Shown in pieces: positions 56,177-63,902 of a stretch of 64,000 nucleotides of DNA (positions are counted from its first letter, which is position 1; each line of letters starts with the position of its first letter). The notes under the pieces are model-generated. The model saw only the letters and a list, made by a program, of their open reading frames with translations, was not told where the DNA came from and made no database searches. The DNA is from Phycisphaeraceae bacterium (GTDB lineage: Bacteria > Planctomycetota > Phycisphaerae > Phycisphaerales > UBA1924): NCBI GenBank assembly GCA_019636625.1, contig JAHBXE010000002.1:1-64000 (forward strand), in the 5' to 3' direction. Made by a program: the position numbers and the translations under genes.

Positions 56177-56668
56177 ATGAGCCAGGCACCGACGCCGCTG
56201 GAAACGACGCAGGGGTATGCGCCGCCGATGGTGACGCAGTTCTCAGTATTCCTGCCGAACAAGGTGGGGAAGCTGCTGGACCTGGTGGAGCTGTTCGACG
56301 GCTCGGCGTGCCAAGTGGCGGCGATTTCCGTTCATGAGGCGAGCGACTGCTCGATCGTGCGTCTGATCACGAACTCGTCGCGGAAGGCGAGGGAGATGCT
56401 CCGCGAGAACAAACTGGCGTTCTCGGAGACGGACATCCTGATCGTGGAACTGTCGCAGGGGCACACGCTCTCGAGCCTATGCCTTTCGCTGCTGGGAGCG
56501 GAGTTGAACATCCACTTCGCGTACCCGCTGATGCTGCGGCCCAACGGGACGCCGACGATCGCGCTGGCGGTCGATGACCTGACGCTGGCGGGGCAGATCC
56601 TGCGACGGAAGAACTTCAGGCTCTTTGGGGAAGATGACCTGCCGAGCTCGGCGGCGAATCAGCACTGA
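56177..56668 (+). CDS. ACT-domain protein
   Basis: 163 residues with two ACT-like halves (QFSVFLPNKVGKLLDLVELFDG; VAAISVHEASDCSIVRLITN, and FAYPLMLRPNGTPTIALAVDDLTLAGQIL). ACT domains bind amino acids and regulate enzymes or transcription, and here there is no enzyme domain attached. Start ATG 56177 (AGG just upstream). Its last 53 bases overlap the end of the opposite-strand phyH-like gene. Confidence 0.83.
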   Translation: MSQAPTPLETTQGYAPPMVTQFSVFLPNKVGKLLDLVELFDGSACQVAAISVHEASDCSIVRLITNSSRKAREMLRENKLAFSETDILIVELSQGHTLSSLCLSLLGAELNIHFAYPLMLRPNGTPTIALAVDDLTLAGQILRRKNFRLFGEDDLPSSAANQH

Positions 56669-57347
56669 GGGGCGAGTTCCATCGGAGTGGAAGCGGCAGC
56701 GGACGAGGTGCAAACTCGAAGTGCGCGATGCGCCGGTGCGAGGGCGCCACGGCCTTTCCGGAAGCGTGGAGCACCAAGGGGCGCATGACAACGGCATCAC
56801 CGGCGCGAGCGGTGCAGGTGACCGCGGGTTGGCGAACCCACTCCGCAACTGCGGCTTCATCCAAATAGCCTGAACGATGGGAGCCGGGAATGACTTGTAG
56901 CGCCCCGTTGTCGGGGCCGCAGTCGTCCAGGTGGATCCTCAGAGTGACCATGTCCGCGAGCACGGAGGCGGGCGGACGGACGTGGGGGACTCCGGACTTC
57001 GTGGACCACGGGCCGAAACCCTCCACATCGAACCGCTCGCGAACAGCGATGACGATGTCCTGGTGGAAGCCAAGACTCCAGTTGGCGTTCGGTGACTTGT
57101 CGAACAGAATCACGCGGCTGAGTATCGGCGTTTCCGAAAGCAGGGCGGTCATGAGCGAGCGGACGCTCGGGGAGCTGACGAGGCGGCGTAGCGCCGGCGC
57201 TTCGGTCAGCGCATTGCGTAGACCGCCGTTGGAGTGGTCGGGGCACAAAGCGGCAATGGTCGTCGCTTCACCTCGCTCGATCAGGCCCGGAACGAGCGCA
57301 AAGCCGTTTGCATCCAGTTGCGTTCGGATGGCGCCAGCACCGATCAA
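56616..57347 (-). CDS. PhyH-family 2-oxoglutarate/Fe(II) dioxygenase
   Basis: 243 residues. Metal ligands H95 and D97 (LGFHQDIVIAV) and the distal H194 (MRPLVLHASGKA), with R205 likely binding 2-oxoglutarate (PSHRRI). Substrate unknown; family members hydroxylate phytanoyl-CoA, ectoine precursors and other metabolites. It starts at TTG 57347, overlapping the trxB stop (TTGA), so it is coupled to trxB. Its 3' end overlaps the convergent ACT gene. Confidence 0.83.
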   Translation of the reverse strand: MIGAGAIRTQLDANGFALVPGLIERGEATTIAALCPDHSNGGLRNALTEAPALRRLVSSPSVRSLMTALLSETPILSRVILFDKSPNANWSLGFHQDIVIAVRERFDVEGFGPWSTKSGVPHVRPPASVLADMVTLRIHLDDCGPDNGALQVIPGSHRSGYLDEAAVAEWVRQPAVTCTARAGDAVVMRPLVLHASGKAVAPSHRRIAHFEFAPRPLPLPLRWNSPLSADSPPSSAGHLPQRA

Positions 57348-58399
57348 TCGACACCCCGCGCCGCGAGCCAGCGCTCCGCGTCCAGCGCGGCCATGCAGCC
57401 CATGCCCGCCGCGGTCACGGCCTGACGGTACTCGTGGTCGGCGACATCGCCCGCGGCGAAGACGCCGGGAATGTTGGTGTAACTGTTCCGGTTCTTGAGG
57501 TGGATGTATCCGTTCTCATCGAACTCGAGGCCGGAGCCCTTGAGGAACTTGGTCGCGGGGGTGTGGCCGATCGCGATGAACAGGCCCTTGCAGTCGAGCG
57601 TGCTGGATTCACCGGTCACGGTGTCCTGAAGCCGGACGCCGGTGATCATCTCCTGCCCGAGGACATCAACAACCTGCTTGTTCCACAGCACCTTGGCGTT
57701 GGGGCGGGAGAAGTAGCGGTCCTGCATGATCTTGCTGGCGCGAAGCTTGTCTCGCCGGTGGATGATGAAGACCTCCGACGCAAACTTCGTGAGGTACGTG
57801 GCTTCCTCAAGGGCGGTGTCGCCGCCACCGACGACCAGGAGTCGCTGGTTGCGAAAGGCGGGCAGTGCACCGTCGCAGACAGCGCAGGCGGAAACCCCGC
57901 CGCCCTGGGTGGCGAGGCGCTGCTCGTTCGGAAGGCCCAGCCAGTTGGCGGTCGCGCCCGTGGCGATGATGACGGCGTGGGCATGAATGGTCTTGCCGCC
58001 GGAGGTGTGCAGCATGTGAACGGCGGGGTGGCTCTCTGGGTGGCCCCGCCGCTCCGCGGCGGGGTTCGAGGAAGAAGAGCCGCCGCCGCGGAGCGGCAGC
58101 TCCACCCCTGCGAACTCGCAGCGGGTGATGTCCTCGCCGATGACGGTGGACCCGAAGCGGACGGCCTGCTTCTGGAAGATGTCCATCATTTCGGGGCCCT
58201 TGATGCCATGCTCGAAGCCGGGGTAGTTCTCGACCTCGGTGGTGAGCATGAGCTGGCCGCCGGGGAGGATGGGGCCCGGGTCGGCCTTGGGAACGCCGAT
58301 GTAGACCACGGGCTGGAGCTGGGCCCGCGCGGCGTAGATCGCCGCGGTCCAGCCGGAGGGTCCTGAGCCGATGATGACGAGCTTGTGCGGTTTGGACAT
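57344..58399 (-). CDS. trxB: Thioredoxin reductase with a palindrome-derived insertion
   Basis: NADPH-dependent flavoenzyme reducing thioredoxin. 351 residues; usual TrxB is about 310-320. FAD motif GSGPSGWTAAIYAAR, redox centre C171-A-V-C174-DG, NADPH motif VVGGGDTALEEATYL, and C-terminal FAAGDVADHEYRQAVTAAGMGCMAA are intact. Residues about 98-127 (GVELPLRGGGSSSSNPAAER...) form an extra segment in the FAD domain just before HAVIIATGA. The underlying DNA is an inverted-repeat element. Function is probably kept, as the insert sits in a surface loop. Confidence 0.93.
   Translation of the reverse strand: MSKPHKLVIIGSGPSGWTAAIYAARAQLQPVVYIGVPKADPGPILPGGQLMLTTEVENYPGFEHGIKGPEMMDIFQKQAVRFGSTVIGEDITRCEFAGVELPLRGGGSSSSNPAAERRGHPESHPAVHMLHTSGGKTIHAHAVIIATGATANWLGLPNEQRLATQGGGVSACAVCDGALPAFRNQRLLVVGGGDTALEEATYLTKFASEVFIIHRRDKLRASKIMQDRYFSRPNAKVLWNKQVVDVLGQEMITGVRLQDTVTGESSTLDCKGLFIAIGHTPATKFLKGSGLEFDENGYIHLKNRNSYTNIPGVFAAGDVADHEYRQAVTAAGMGCMAALDAERWLAARGVD
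58040..58106. repeat. In-frame palindromic element within trxB
   Basis: Perfect 13-bp arms GCCGCTCCGCGGC (58048-58060) and GCCGCGGAGCGGC (58085-58097), extended outward with a 4-base mismatch to GGTGG / CCACC. The arrangement GTGG ... GCC-N-CTCCG-N-GGC matches the intergenic palindrome at 21670-21726. The spacer is about 24 bases. Confidence 0.85.
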
Positions 58400-58465
58400 G
58401 CGGACGCATGGTAGGGAGTCGAAGGATCGCCGGTCACAGGCAGGAGGGACAGGAGAGCCGGGGTC

Positions 58466-59323
58466 TCAGTCCGCCAACGCCGCGCGGATCCGCGAGACCA
58501 CCGCGAGAAGTCCGGGCACCTCGGCGAGGGCGATCATCGTGCTCGAGTCGCTCATCGCCTTCTTGGGCTCGGGATGACACTCGATGAAGAGGGCATGGAC
58601 TCCGGCGGCCGCGGCCGCCCGGGCCAGGAGAGGGGCGCGATCGGGGCGGCCCCCGGTCTGCTCGCCAGCGCCGGGGAGTTGCGTGGAATGGGTGACATCG
58701 AAGCAGACGGGGGGGCTGCCGAGCGTGTCGAACGTGCTCGTGTCCAGGTTCATCAGGTCGCCCAGGCCAAGGAAGTCGTTGACGAGGCGGCCATAACCGA
58801 AGAACGTGCCTCGCTCCGTAAGGAGCACGTTGGAGCAGCCCGCCTCGCCGAGCTTGCGGACGGCCCCGCCCATCTCCCCGGGGGACATGAACTGGCCCTT
58901 CTTCACATTGACGGCGCGCCGGTGCTGCGCCGCGGCGCGCCCGGCGGCGATCAGGAGGTCCGTCTGGCGGCACAGGAACGCGGGGATCTGAAGCAGGTCC
59001 ACCACGGCGGCGACGGGGGCGGCCTGGGCTGGTTCGTGGATGTCCGTGGTGATGGGAACACCAAGTTCAGCGCGGATCGTCTTCATCCAGGCAAGGCCCT
59101 TCTCGAGCCCCGGGCCCCGGGCGGAGTTGATGGACGAGCGGTTGGCCTTGTCGAAGGACGCCTTGAAGATGTAGGAAAGGCCAAGATCGCGGCAGGTCGC
59201 GGCGACGGCGCGCCCCACGGTGAGGCCGAGTTCAAGGGACTCGAGCACGCACGGGCCGGCGATGATGGCGAGGGGTTGGTCGGCGGCGATCAGGACATCG
59301 TCGACGCGGCAGGATCGTGGCAT
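58466..59323 (-). CDS. kdsA: 3-deoxy-8-phosphooctulonate synthase (KdsA), metal-dependent type
   Basis: Joins arabinose-5-phosphate and PEP to make KDO-8-phosphate for lipopolysaccharide. 285 residues from ATG 59323. Motifs: AGPC25VLES, IFKASFDKANRSS, VNVKKGQFMSPGEM, ERGTFFGYG, PVCFDVTHSTQ, IECHPEP. Cys25 in AGPC, where the E. coli enzyme has Asn, marks the metal-dependent class. Implies an LPS-bearing outer membrane. Lies 66 bases upstream of trxB on the same strand. Confidence 0.95.
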   Translation of the reverse strand: MPRSCRVDDVLIAADQPLAIIAGPCVLESLELGLTVGRAVAATCRDLGLSYIFKASFDKANRSSINSARGPGLEKGLAWMKTIRAELGVPITTDIHEPAQAAPVAAVVDLLQIPAFLCRQTDLLIAAGRAAAQHRRAVNVKKGQFMSPGEMGGAVRKLGEAGCSNVLLTERGTFFGYGRLVNDFLGLGDLMNLDTSTFDTLGSPPVCFDVTHSTQLPGAGEQTGGRPDRAPLLARAAAAAGVHALFIECHPEPKKAMSDSSTMIALAEVPGLLAVVSRIRAALAD

Positions 59324-59354
59324 GGTCAAGGGTAGCCGAGCGGGGCCGAAGGGC

Positions 59355-60659
59355 TCAGGTGCAGCCGGTGGCGAACTTGTTGAGGAAACACTGGAAGTCG
59401 TTGGCGGTCAGGAGCGGATTGCCCGTGGAGCCGTCGCAGTTGGCGTAGGGGTCCGCGCTGGCGAACTTGTTGAGGAAGCACTGGAAGTCGTTGGCGGTGA
59501 GCACCGGCGTGCCCGTCGAGCCGTCGCAGTTGGCGTAGCACGTGGCGGGCGGGTTCCACGGGGCGATGCCGCGGGGCGCGGTGCCCTGCGAACTCACGAG
59601 CGTGCCGTTCATGTTGAGTTGGCCATTGGGCCCGAGGCTGAAGGAGTAGAGGCCGGTCGTGCCGTCGAAGTTGTCCGTGGCGAGAATCCAGTCGCCGAGA
59701 ACCGCGACGGTGCCGAGCGAGCCCTGGATGCCGACGTCGAAGGCAAAGCCGGTGTCGGTGAGGTCGCCCGAGATGGGGTCCATGGCGAAGGTACGGATCT
59801 CGGCGGAGGTGCCGTGGCCGATGATCATGAAGTTGGGGTTCGGCGCGTGAACGGCCAGCTTGGGGGAGGGGCTGCTGCCGGGGGAGGTGTACGGGGCGTT
59901 GGGGAGCGAGGACATCGAGCCGTCGTTGGGGTTGAAGTCGAAGGCCGGGATCTTGTTGCTCCCGCCGCTGATGCCGCCGCCGCCATAGAGGCGGAGGCGT
60001 CCCTCGCGGGTGAATCCCGGGTCGAGGACGTAGGTTCCGGTCCCGATCGTCGTGCCCGGCGTGAGCGTTCCATCCAACTCGACGCGGTAGGAACGAAGGG
60101 TGAGACCCGTGGAGTCCGCGGCGACAAGCCACTGACCATCCGGGGAGAGTTCGAGGTAAGCGGTAAACACGCCCGCGCTTTCCTGGTCGATCTGGGTGAA
60201 TGTCGTGCCGTCGAAGCGATACACGTAGACAAGGTTGGCGAGTGACGTGTTGGTGCGGGTGACGGCGATCACATCGTTGCGGAGCCAGACGGCGTCCAGC
60301 GGGCTGTCGGGGGTCGTGAAGTTGTCGATGTGCGTGAGCGTGGCGTCGGCGTTGACGCGGAACATGGTGACGCGCTCGACGGTGGTGCTGGCCGTGGTGT
60401 GCGTGGTGGCCAGGTACCGCCCGTCCGGGGAGAGCGCGATGCCATAGACGTTGTTGCCCGGGTTGTTGGTGCCGGAGCCGGTGATGACCTTGGCGACAAA
60501 CTGCGGCACGCCGGCGGGCGAGAACGTGTACGAGGTGACGCTGCCCTCGATGTTGCCGTTGTTGCCGACAAACGCGGCCTTCTGGGCGGCCTGTCCGAGG
60601 GCGACGGAGGCTCCAGCGGCAAGAGCCAGAAGGGCCGACCGGGTCTGCACGTGTTTCAT
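59355..60659 (-). CDS. Secreted lactonase-like propeller with paired dockerin-like C-terminus
   Basis: 434 residues. ATG 60659 is preceded by GGGAG and opens a signal peptide (MKHVQTRSALLALAAGASVALGQ). The body shows repeated propeller blades (VYGIALSPDGRYLATTHT; TAYLELSPDGQWLVAADSTG; VAVLGDWILATDNFDG), like 6-phosphogluconolactonase/cytochrome-cd1-type propellers. The end has two Cys dockerin-like motifs (CYANCDGSTGTPVLTANDF..., YANCDGSTGNPLLTANDF...), closing with QCFLNKFATGCT. Enzymatic activity is not claimed. Confidence 0.87.
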   Translation of the reverse strand: MKHVQTRSALLALAAGASVALGQAAQKAAFVGNNGNIEGSVTSYTFSPAGVPQFVAKVITGSGTNNPGNNVYGIALSPDGRYLATTHTTASTTVERVTMFRVNADATLTHIDNFTTPDSPLDAVWLRNDVIAVTRTNTSLANLVYVYRFDGTTFTQIDQESAGVFTAYLELSPDGQWLVAADSTGLTLRSYRVELDGTLTPGTTIGTGTYVLDPGFTREGRLRLYGGGGISGGSNKIPAFDFNPNDGSMSSLPNAPYTSPGSSPSPKLAVHAPNPNFMIIGHGTSAEIRTFAMDPISGDLTDTGFAFDVGIQGSLGTVAVLGDWILATDNFDGTTGLYSFSLGPNGQLNMNGTLVSSQGTAPRGIAPWNPPATCYANCDGSTGTPVLTANDFQCFLNKFASADPYANCDGSTGNPLLTANDFQCFLNKFATGCT

Positions 60660-60700
60660 GGGCTCGCTCCCTTTCCCCACGGGAAGGAAGCGTAGGGAAC

Positions 60701-61102
60701 CTACCGGCCGTTGCGGCGCAGACCGCCGACGGCCCGGGCCAGCGGATTGTCCGGGAAAGGACTCCGGTCGATGACTTCCACCTGGTCGGCCCGACGCACC
60801 GTCTCGCTACCTTGTGGGCGGGGGGCGGTGCCGTCCGAGAACTCCGCATCGAGGCTCACGCCGAGGCGAAGCCCGAGCGTCTGCTCGAGCAGCGTGCGCA
60901 TCTTCTGGATGGTCGCCGCGTCGGTGGACCCGCCGGCGTTCTGATCCTCCGCCATTCGCTCCAGGATCTCGTTCCACGCGTGCGTGGCGAGCGAGGCGCG
61001 GACTTCCTCGACAATCTTCACGATGCGCGGCTTGAGGATCTGGTCCATGTACTCCCGGTAGTAGGGGAGGTGGTCCAAGGCGGCATGCTCCGGGGATGTC
61101 AT
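60701..61102 (-). CDS. Hypothetical protein, 133 residues
   Basis: Unknown. ATG 61102 has AGGAG 7 bases upstream, so the start is firm. The first ~90 residues are helical (PYYREYMDQILKPRIVKIVEEVRASLATHAWNEILERM; TIQKMRTLLEQTLGLRLG); the tail is charged and probably disordered. No signal peptide or membrane helix. It precedes the dockerin-tagged gene by 41 bases on the same strand. Confidence 0.7.
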   Translation of the reverse strand: MTSPEHAALDHLPYYREYMDQILKPRIVKIVEEVRASLATHAWNEILERMAEDQNAGGSTDAATIQKMRTLLEQTLGLRLGVSLDAEFSDGTAPRPQGSETVRRADQVEVIDRSPFPDNPLARAVGGLRRNGR

Positions 61103-61213
61103 CGCATCGCTCCTGTGCTGACTTCTTCCAAGACTACCCCGGATCGCGGCGAGAGCCAGTTCGGGGCCGGGTGATTGTGGCGTGGGCAACCGTCTGCGCC
61201 GGCGGAAACGATA

Positions 61214-61249
61214 ACCCGCGTGCTCCCCCTTTCGGGAGGGCACGCGGGT
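61214..61249 (-). terminator. Candidate terminator after the cyclophilin gene
   Basis: 10-bp perfect stem ACCCGCGTGC / GCACGCGGGT, extended by weaker pairing, just beyond the cyclophilin stop. Followed on the minus strand by TTATCGTTTCC, a weak T-rich run. Confidence 0.6.
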
Positions 61250-61287
61250 GCGTGTCGTGGGAAGGACCCATCGGAAAGACGCGTCGG

Positions 61288-61974
61288 TTATCGGCCGCCC
61301 TTGATGGCGGAGACTTCCTCCGGCGTCATGCGGCGCACCGCGTCGATCTTGACGACCTCGGTGGGCTTGCTCTGCTCGCCGTACTCGTTGGGCACAACGG
61401 GGACGTTCTTGATCTTCTCGACCGTTTCGAACCCGGCGACAACCTTGCCGAAGACGGCGTACGCGGCGCCGTCGCGCTGCGGGCGGTCAAGGCCGGCGTT
61501 GTCGACCACGTTGATGAAGAACTGGCTGGTGGCGGAGTCCGGGCCATCGGGCAGGCCCCCCTTGCGGGCCATGGCGATCGTGTACTTCTGGTTCTTCAGG
61601 CCGTTCTGCCACTCGTTGCGGATGGGCTTGTCCGTCTTCTTCTCCTTGCCCGCGGCGTCAAGACCGCCGCCCTGGATCATGAAGTTGGAAATGATCCGGT
61701 GGAAAATCGTGCCGTCGTAGTGCTTCTTATCGACGTAGCTCAAGAAGTTGGCGACCGTGATCGGCGCCTTCTCCTGGTTCAGTTCGAGGGTGATGTCGCC
61801 CTTGCTCGTTTTCATCAACACGTACACCATGGCGGCCTCCGCCTTGGGGGTCGGCTGTGCGGGTTGCTCGCCGGCCGGCGGAGTGGCCGCGGGCTTGTCC
61901 TGGCCGAGAGCCGACGAGGCGGCGAACAGGGACGTGACGAGAAGGGCCGATCCCAAGAGCTTGCGCAGTTTCAT
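61288..61974 (-). CDS. Exported cyclophilin-type peptidyl-prolyl isomerase
   Basis: 228 residues. ATG 61974 follows GGAG and opens a signal peptide (LGSALLVTSLFAASSALGQ), indicating a periplasmic protein. The cyclophilin domain has YDGTIFHRIISNFMIQGGG (catalytic Arg in FHR), MARKGGLPDGPDSATSQFFINV and FGKVVAGFETVEKIK. It should assist folding of exported proteins. A 319-base gap upstream (61975-62293) holds its promoter region and the next terminator. Confidence 0.93.
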   Translation of the reverse strand: MKLRKLLGSALLVTSLFAASSALGQDKPAATPPAGEQPAQPTPKAEAAMVYVLMKTSKGDITLELNQEKAPITVANFLSYVDKKHYDGTIFHRIISNFMIQGGGLDAAGKEKKTDKPIRNEWQNGLKNQKYTIAMARKGGLPDGPDSATSQFFINVVDNAGLDRPQRDGAAYAVFGKVVAGFETVEKIKNVPVVPNEYGEQSKPTEVVKIDAVRRMTPEEVSAIKGGR

Positions 61975-62293
61975 GAGAGAACTCCAGACGCCCATCGTGG
62001 GCGGAATCGACACCGGCAACCATGCCGGAGCGGCAAGTGTAGCGCCGGGGTGCGGCGCCGCGGCCAAAGGGTTCGACGCGTGAGGGGTGGGGGAGTTCTT
62101 TCTGCCTGTACCGCAACAGGTTATACGCATCCGGAACCCTGTTTTTCGGGTCGAGCAGCGCACGGACAACCGGACCGGCTCTCACTCGGAACGGAGGGGT
62201 GGGGATGGGGGAGGGTGAGGGGGCCCCTCGGGACACGAGGGGAGTGATGAGAGGCCCCGCTCGCCCGCGAGGGTGGGCGGGGCAGTTGCAGGA
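61975..62293. other. Intergenic region upstream of the cyclophilin gene
   Basis: 319 bases with no supported gene. On the minus strand TATAAC (complement of 62120-62125) could be a -10 box for the cyclophilin gene, but no -35 was found. Hairpin CCCCTCG / CGAGGGG lies at 62224-62242, next to the terminator of the following gene. Confidence 0.4.
62254..62283 (-). terminator. Candidate terminator after the sigma-factor operon
   Basis: 13-bp stem with two wobble pairs (GCCCCGCTCGCCC / GGGTGGGCGGGGC) and a GCGA loop, directly after the stop at 62294. No T run. Confidence 0.55.
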
Positions 62294-62773
62294 TCACTTG
62301 TCCTTCGAGAGCGTCAGCGCTGCCTTCCCGATCAGGTCGGACCAGGGCTCGGGTGTGGATGCGGCCAGGTCGGCCAAGGCTTCGGAGAGCAACTCCGGGC
62401 TCTGGCCGGTGATGGCTTTCTTGTGGTGGACCAGGGCGGCGGCGATACAGGCGTAGTACGCCGCCATGGAAGCGAGCCGCTGCGGCACCGGGTTGCCCGC
62501 CGCCATGCGTGACTTGTGGAGTTCCTTGGCGCTGGTGATGAACGCCAGGTCGGCCCTGCCCTTGACCAGCCGCGTCGCGGCATCGGCGGCGGAGCCCTCG
62601 CCCAGCTCGCTCATGCAGCCTTCCCACCACTGCCAGCCGTCGGGCGTGCGGAGGCGATCGATGACGTCGTCGACACCGCGACGCGGGCCGACCATGCCCA
62701 GGCGGAGCATGCGGGTCGCGAGGTCGGGGGAGAGATCGGCGTTGGTGGTCGCGGGCTTGGGCTTCTCGCTCAC
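62294..62773 (-). CDS. Hypothetical protein coupled to the sigma factor
   Basis: 159 residues, not recognised. Its ATG overlaps the sigma gene stop by four bases (62770-62773), so the two are co-translated. Mostly helical and cytoplasmic, with no membrane helix (PQRLASMAAYYACIAAALVHHKKAITG; LSEALADLAA). It could be a soluble partner of the sigma factor; this is inference from coupling. Confidence 0.75.
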   Translation of the reverse strand: MSEKPKPATTNADLSPDLATRMLRLGMVGPRRGVDDVIDRLRTPDGWQWWEGCMSELGEGSAADAATRLVKGRADLAFITSAKELHKSRMAAGNPVPQRLASMAAYYACIAAALVHHKKAITGQSPELLSEALADLAASTPEPWSDLIGKAALTLSKDK

Positions 62774-63447
62774 GAGCGGCCTCCTTCCACGAAACTGAGG
62801 ATTGTCTGATCGATCTCGCCGTGGGGTCCGTCGATGCTGAGCATGCGGCGGAGCTCGGCCTGGAAGCGGTGGCGGACGGTGCGGGCCATGACCATCGCCC
62901 GGGCGGCATCAACGCCGAGGTCCTTGCCGATGTCGGCGTAGGCCCGGTCGAGGGAGAAGTGCTCGAAGAAGGAGGTCCAGTGCGGTCCCAGGCCGTTGAG
63001 ATCGCAGTCGCGCTGCACGTTGCGCAGGGCGGCACGGACCATGGAGACGACAAAGGCCCGGTCAACCTCGGCCGCGGGGTCGGCGCCGGGCGCTTCAGGT
63101 TCGGACGTGTCGGCCTCGCCGCCCGGATGGCCCCGCTGATTCTGGCGGCGGAGTTCCTTGAGGTAGAAGTTGAGCGCGTTCATCAGCCAGCGGCGGAGGG
63201 GGAGTCCGCTGGCCTGCCACTGGGCGAAAAACTCCGGCCGTGCGAGGCGGTCGGCAAAGAATCCCTGAATCACCTCGTCGGGCTCGCCCAGCGCGCGATC
63301 CCGGGTCCCGAGGAAGTACACGCGGAGCGGGAAGGCGTACACCTCCATGACGTGGCGGTCGACCTCGCGCCGACCACCGCCGCTGCCGTCGAGGAGCCGG
63401 TCGCGGATCCAGGTCGAGAGGGTCTGTGGAAACACGTCAGAGGGCAT
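62770..63447 (-). CDS. Divergent ECF-type sigma factor (planctomycete type)
   Basis: 225 residues from ATG 63447. Region 2-like: YAFPLRVYFLGTRDRALGEPDEVIQGFFADRL ... RRWLMNALNFYLKELRRQ; region 4-like: FEHFSLDRAYADIGKDLGVDAARAMVMARTVRHRFQAELRRML. A charged acidic linker (HPGGEADTSEPEAPGADP) separates them. The order of blocks matches the planctomycete ECF groups, but both halves are weakly conserved. No classical anti-sigma factor with a membrane helix follows it. Confidence 0.75.
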   Translation of the reverse strand: MPSDVFPQTLSTWIRDRLLDGSGGGRREVDRHVMEVYAFPLRVYFLGTRDRALGEPDEVIQGFFADRLARPEFFAQWQASGLPLRRWLMNALNFYLKELRRQNQRGHPGGEADTSEPEAPGADPAAEVDRAFVVSMVRAALRNVQRDCDLNGLGPHWTSFFEHFSLDRAYADIGKDLGVDAARAMVMARTVRHRFQAELRRMLSIDGPHGEIDQTILSFVEGGRS

Positions 63448-63623
63448 GTGGCTTGGTCTCGTGGGGTTCCAGCTTACCGCACTCCCCGCGGCATCCCCAC
63501 GTGATCCATCCGGGAAAACAGAGAGTTTGACTCCCCCGGCCGATTGGAGGAACGGCAAGGCTCGCGATCCGGGGCCCGCGGGATGTCGCTTCTCGGGGCC
63601 CGTCAAGTGGACGACAGGGGGAT

Positions 63624-63651
63624 TTGACCGTTCCCGCCCCGCGCGTATCAT
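63624..63651 (+). promoter_or_regulatory. Sigma-70-type promoter of the tRNA-Thr/tuf unit
   Basis: TTGACC (63624-63629) and TATCAT (63646-63651) with a 16-base spacer; transcription would start about 45 bases before the tRNA. The best promoter match seen in the window. Confidence 0.75.
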
Positions 63652-63701
63652 CCTCGCTCGCCCGGTAGGCTATCAAAGGCCATACCCGGCGGGCGGATGG
63701 C

Positions 63702-63773
<72 letters not shown>

Positions 63774-63780
63774 CTTTCGG

Positions 63781-63796
63781 CCCGCCGACCGGCGGG
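63781..63796 (+). terminator. Hairpin after tRNA-Thr
   Basis: 6-bp stem CCCGCC / GGCGGG with a GACC loop, eight bases after the tRNA and followed by GGTGTTTGA. Could be a partial terminator or processing signal between tRNA and tuf. Confidence 0.45.
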
Positions 63797-63838
63797 GGTG
63801 TTTGACTGGTGGGTTTGTACAGGTGATCGGTCTAGACT

Positions 63839-63880
63839 TGCTCCCTGATTTGGGAGCACAAGCGGGACCCGAACGGGTCC
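63839..63880 (+). promoter_or_regulatory. Two hairpins in the tuf leader
   Basis: TGCTCCC / GGGAGCA (63839-63858, loop TGATTT) and GGACCC / GGGTCC (63865-63880, loop GAAC), just before the tuf ribosome-binding site (GGGAG, 63891-63895). They may be folding elements of the leader. Confidence 0.5.
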
Positions 63881-63902
63881 ACAGAAGATTGGGAGCGAAG
63901 CG

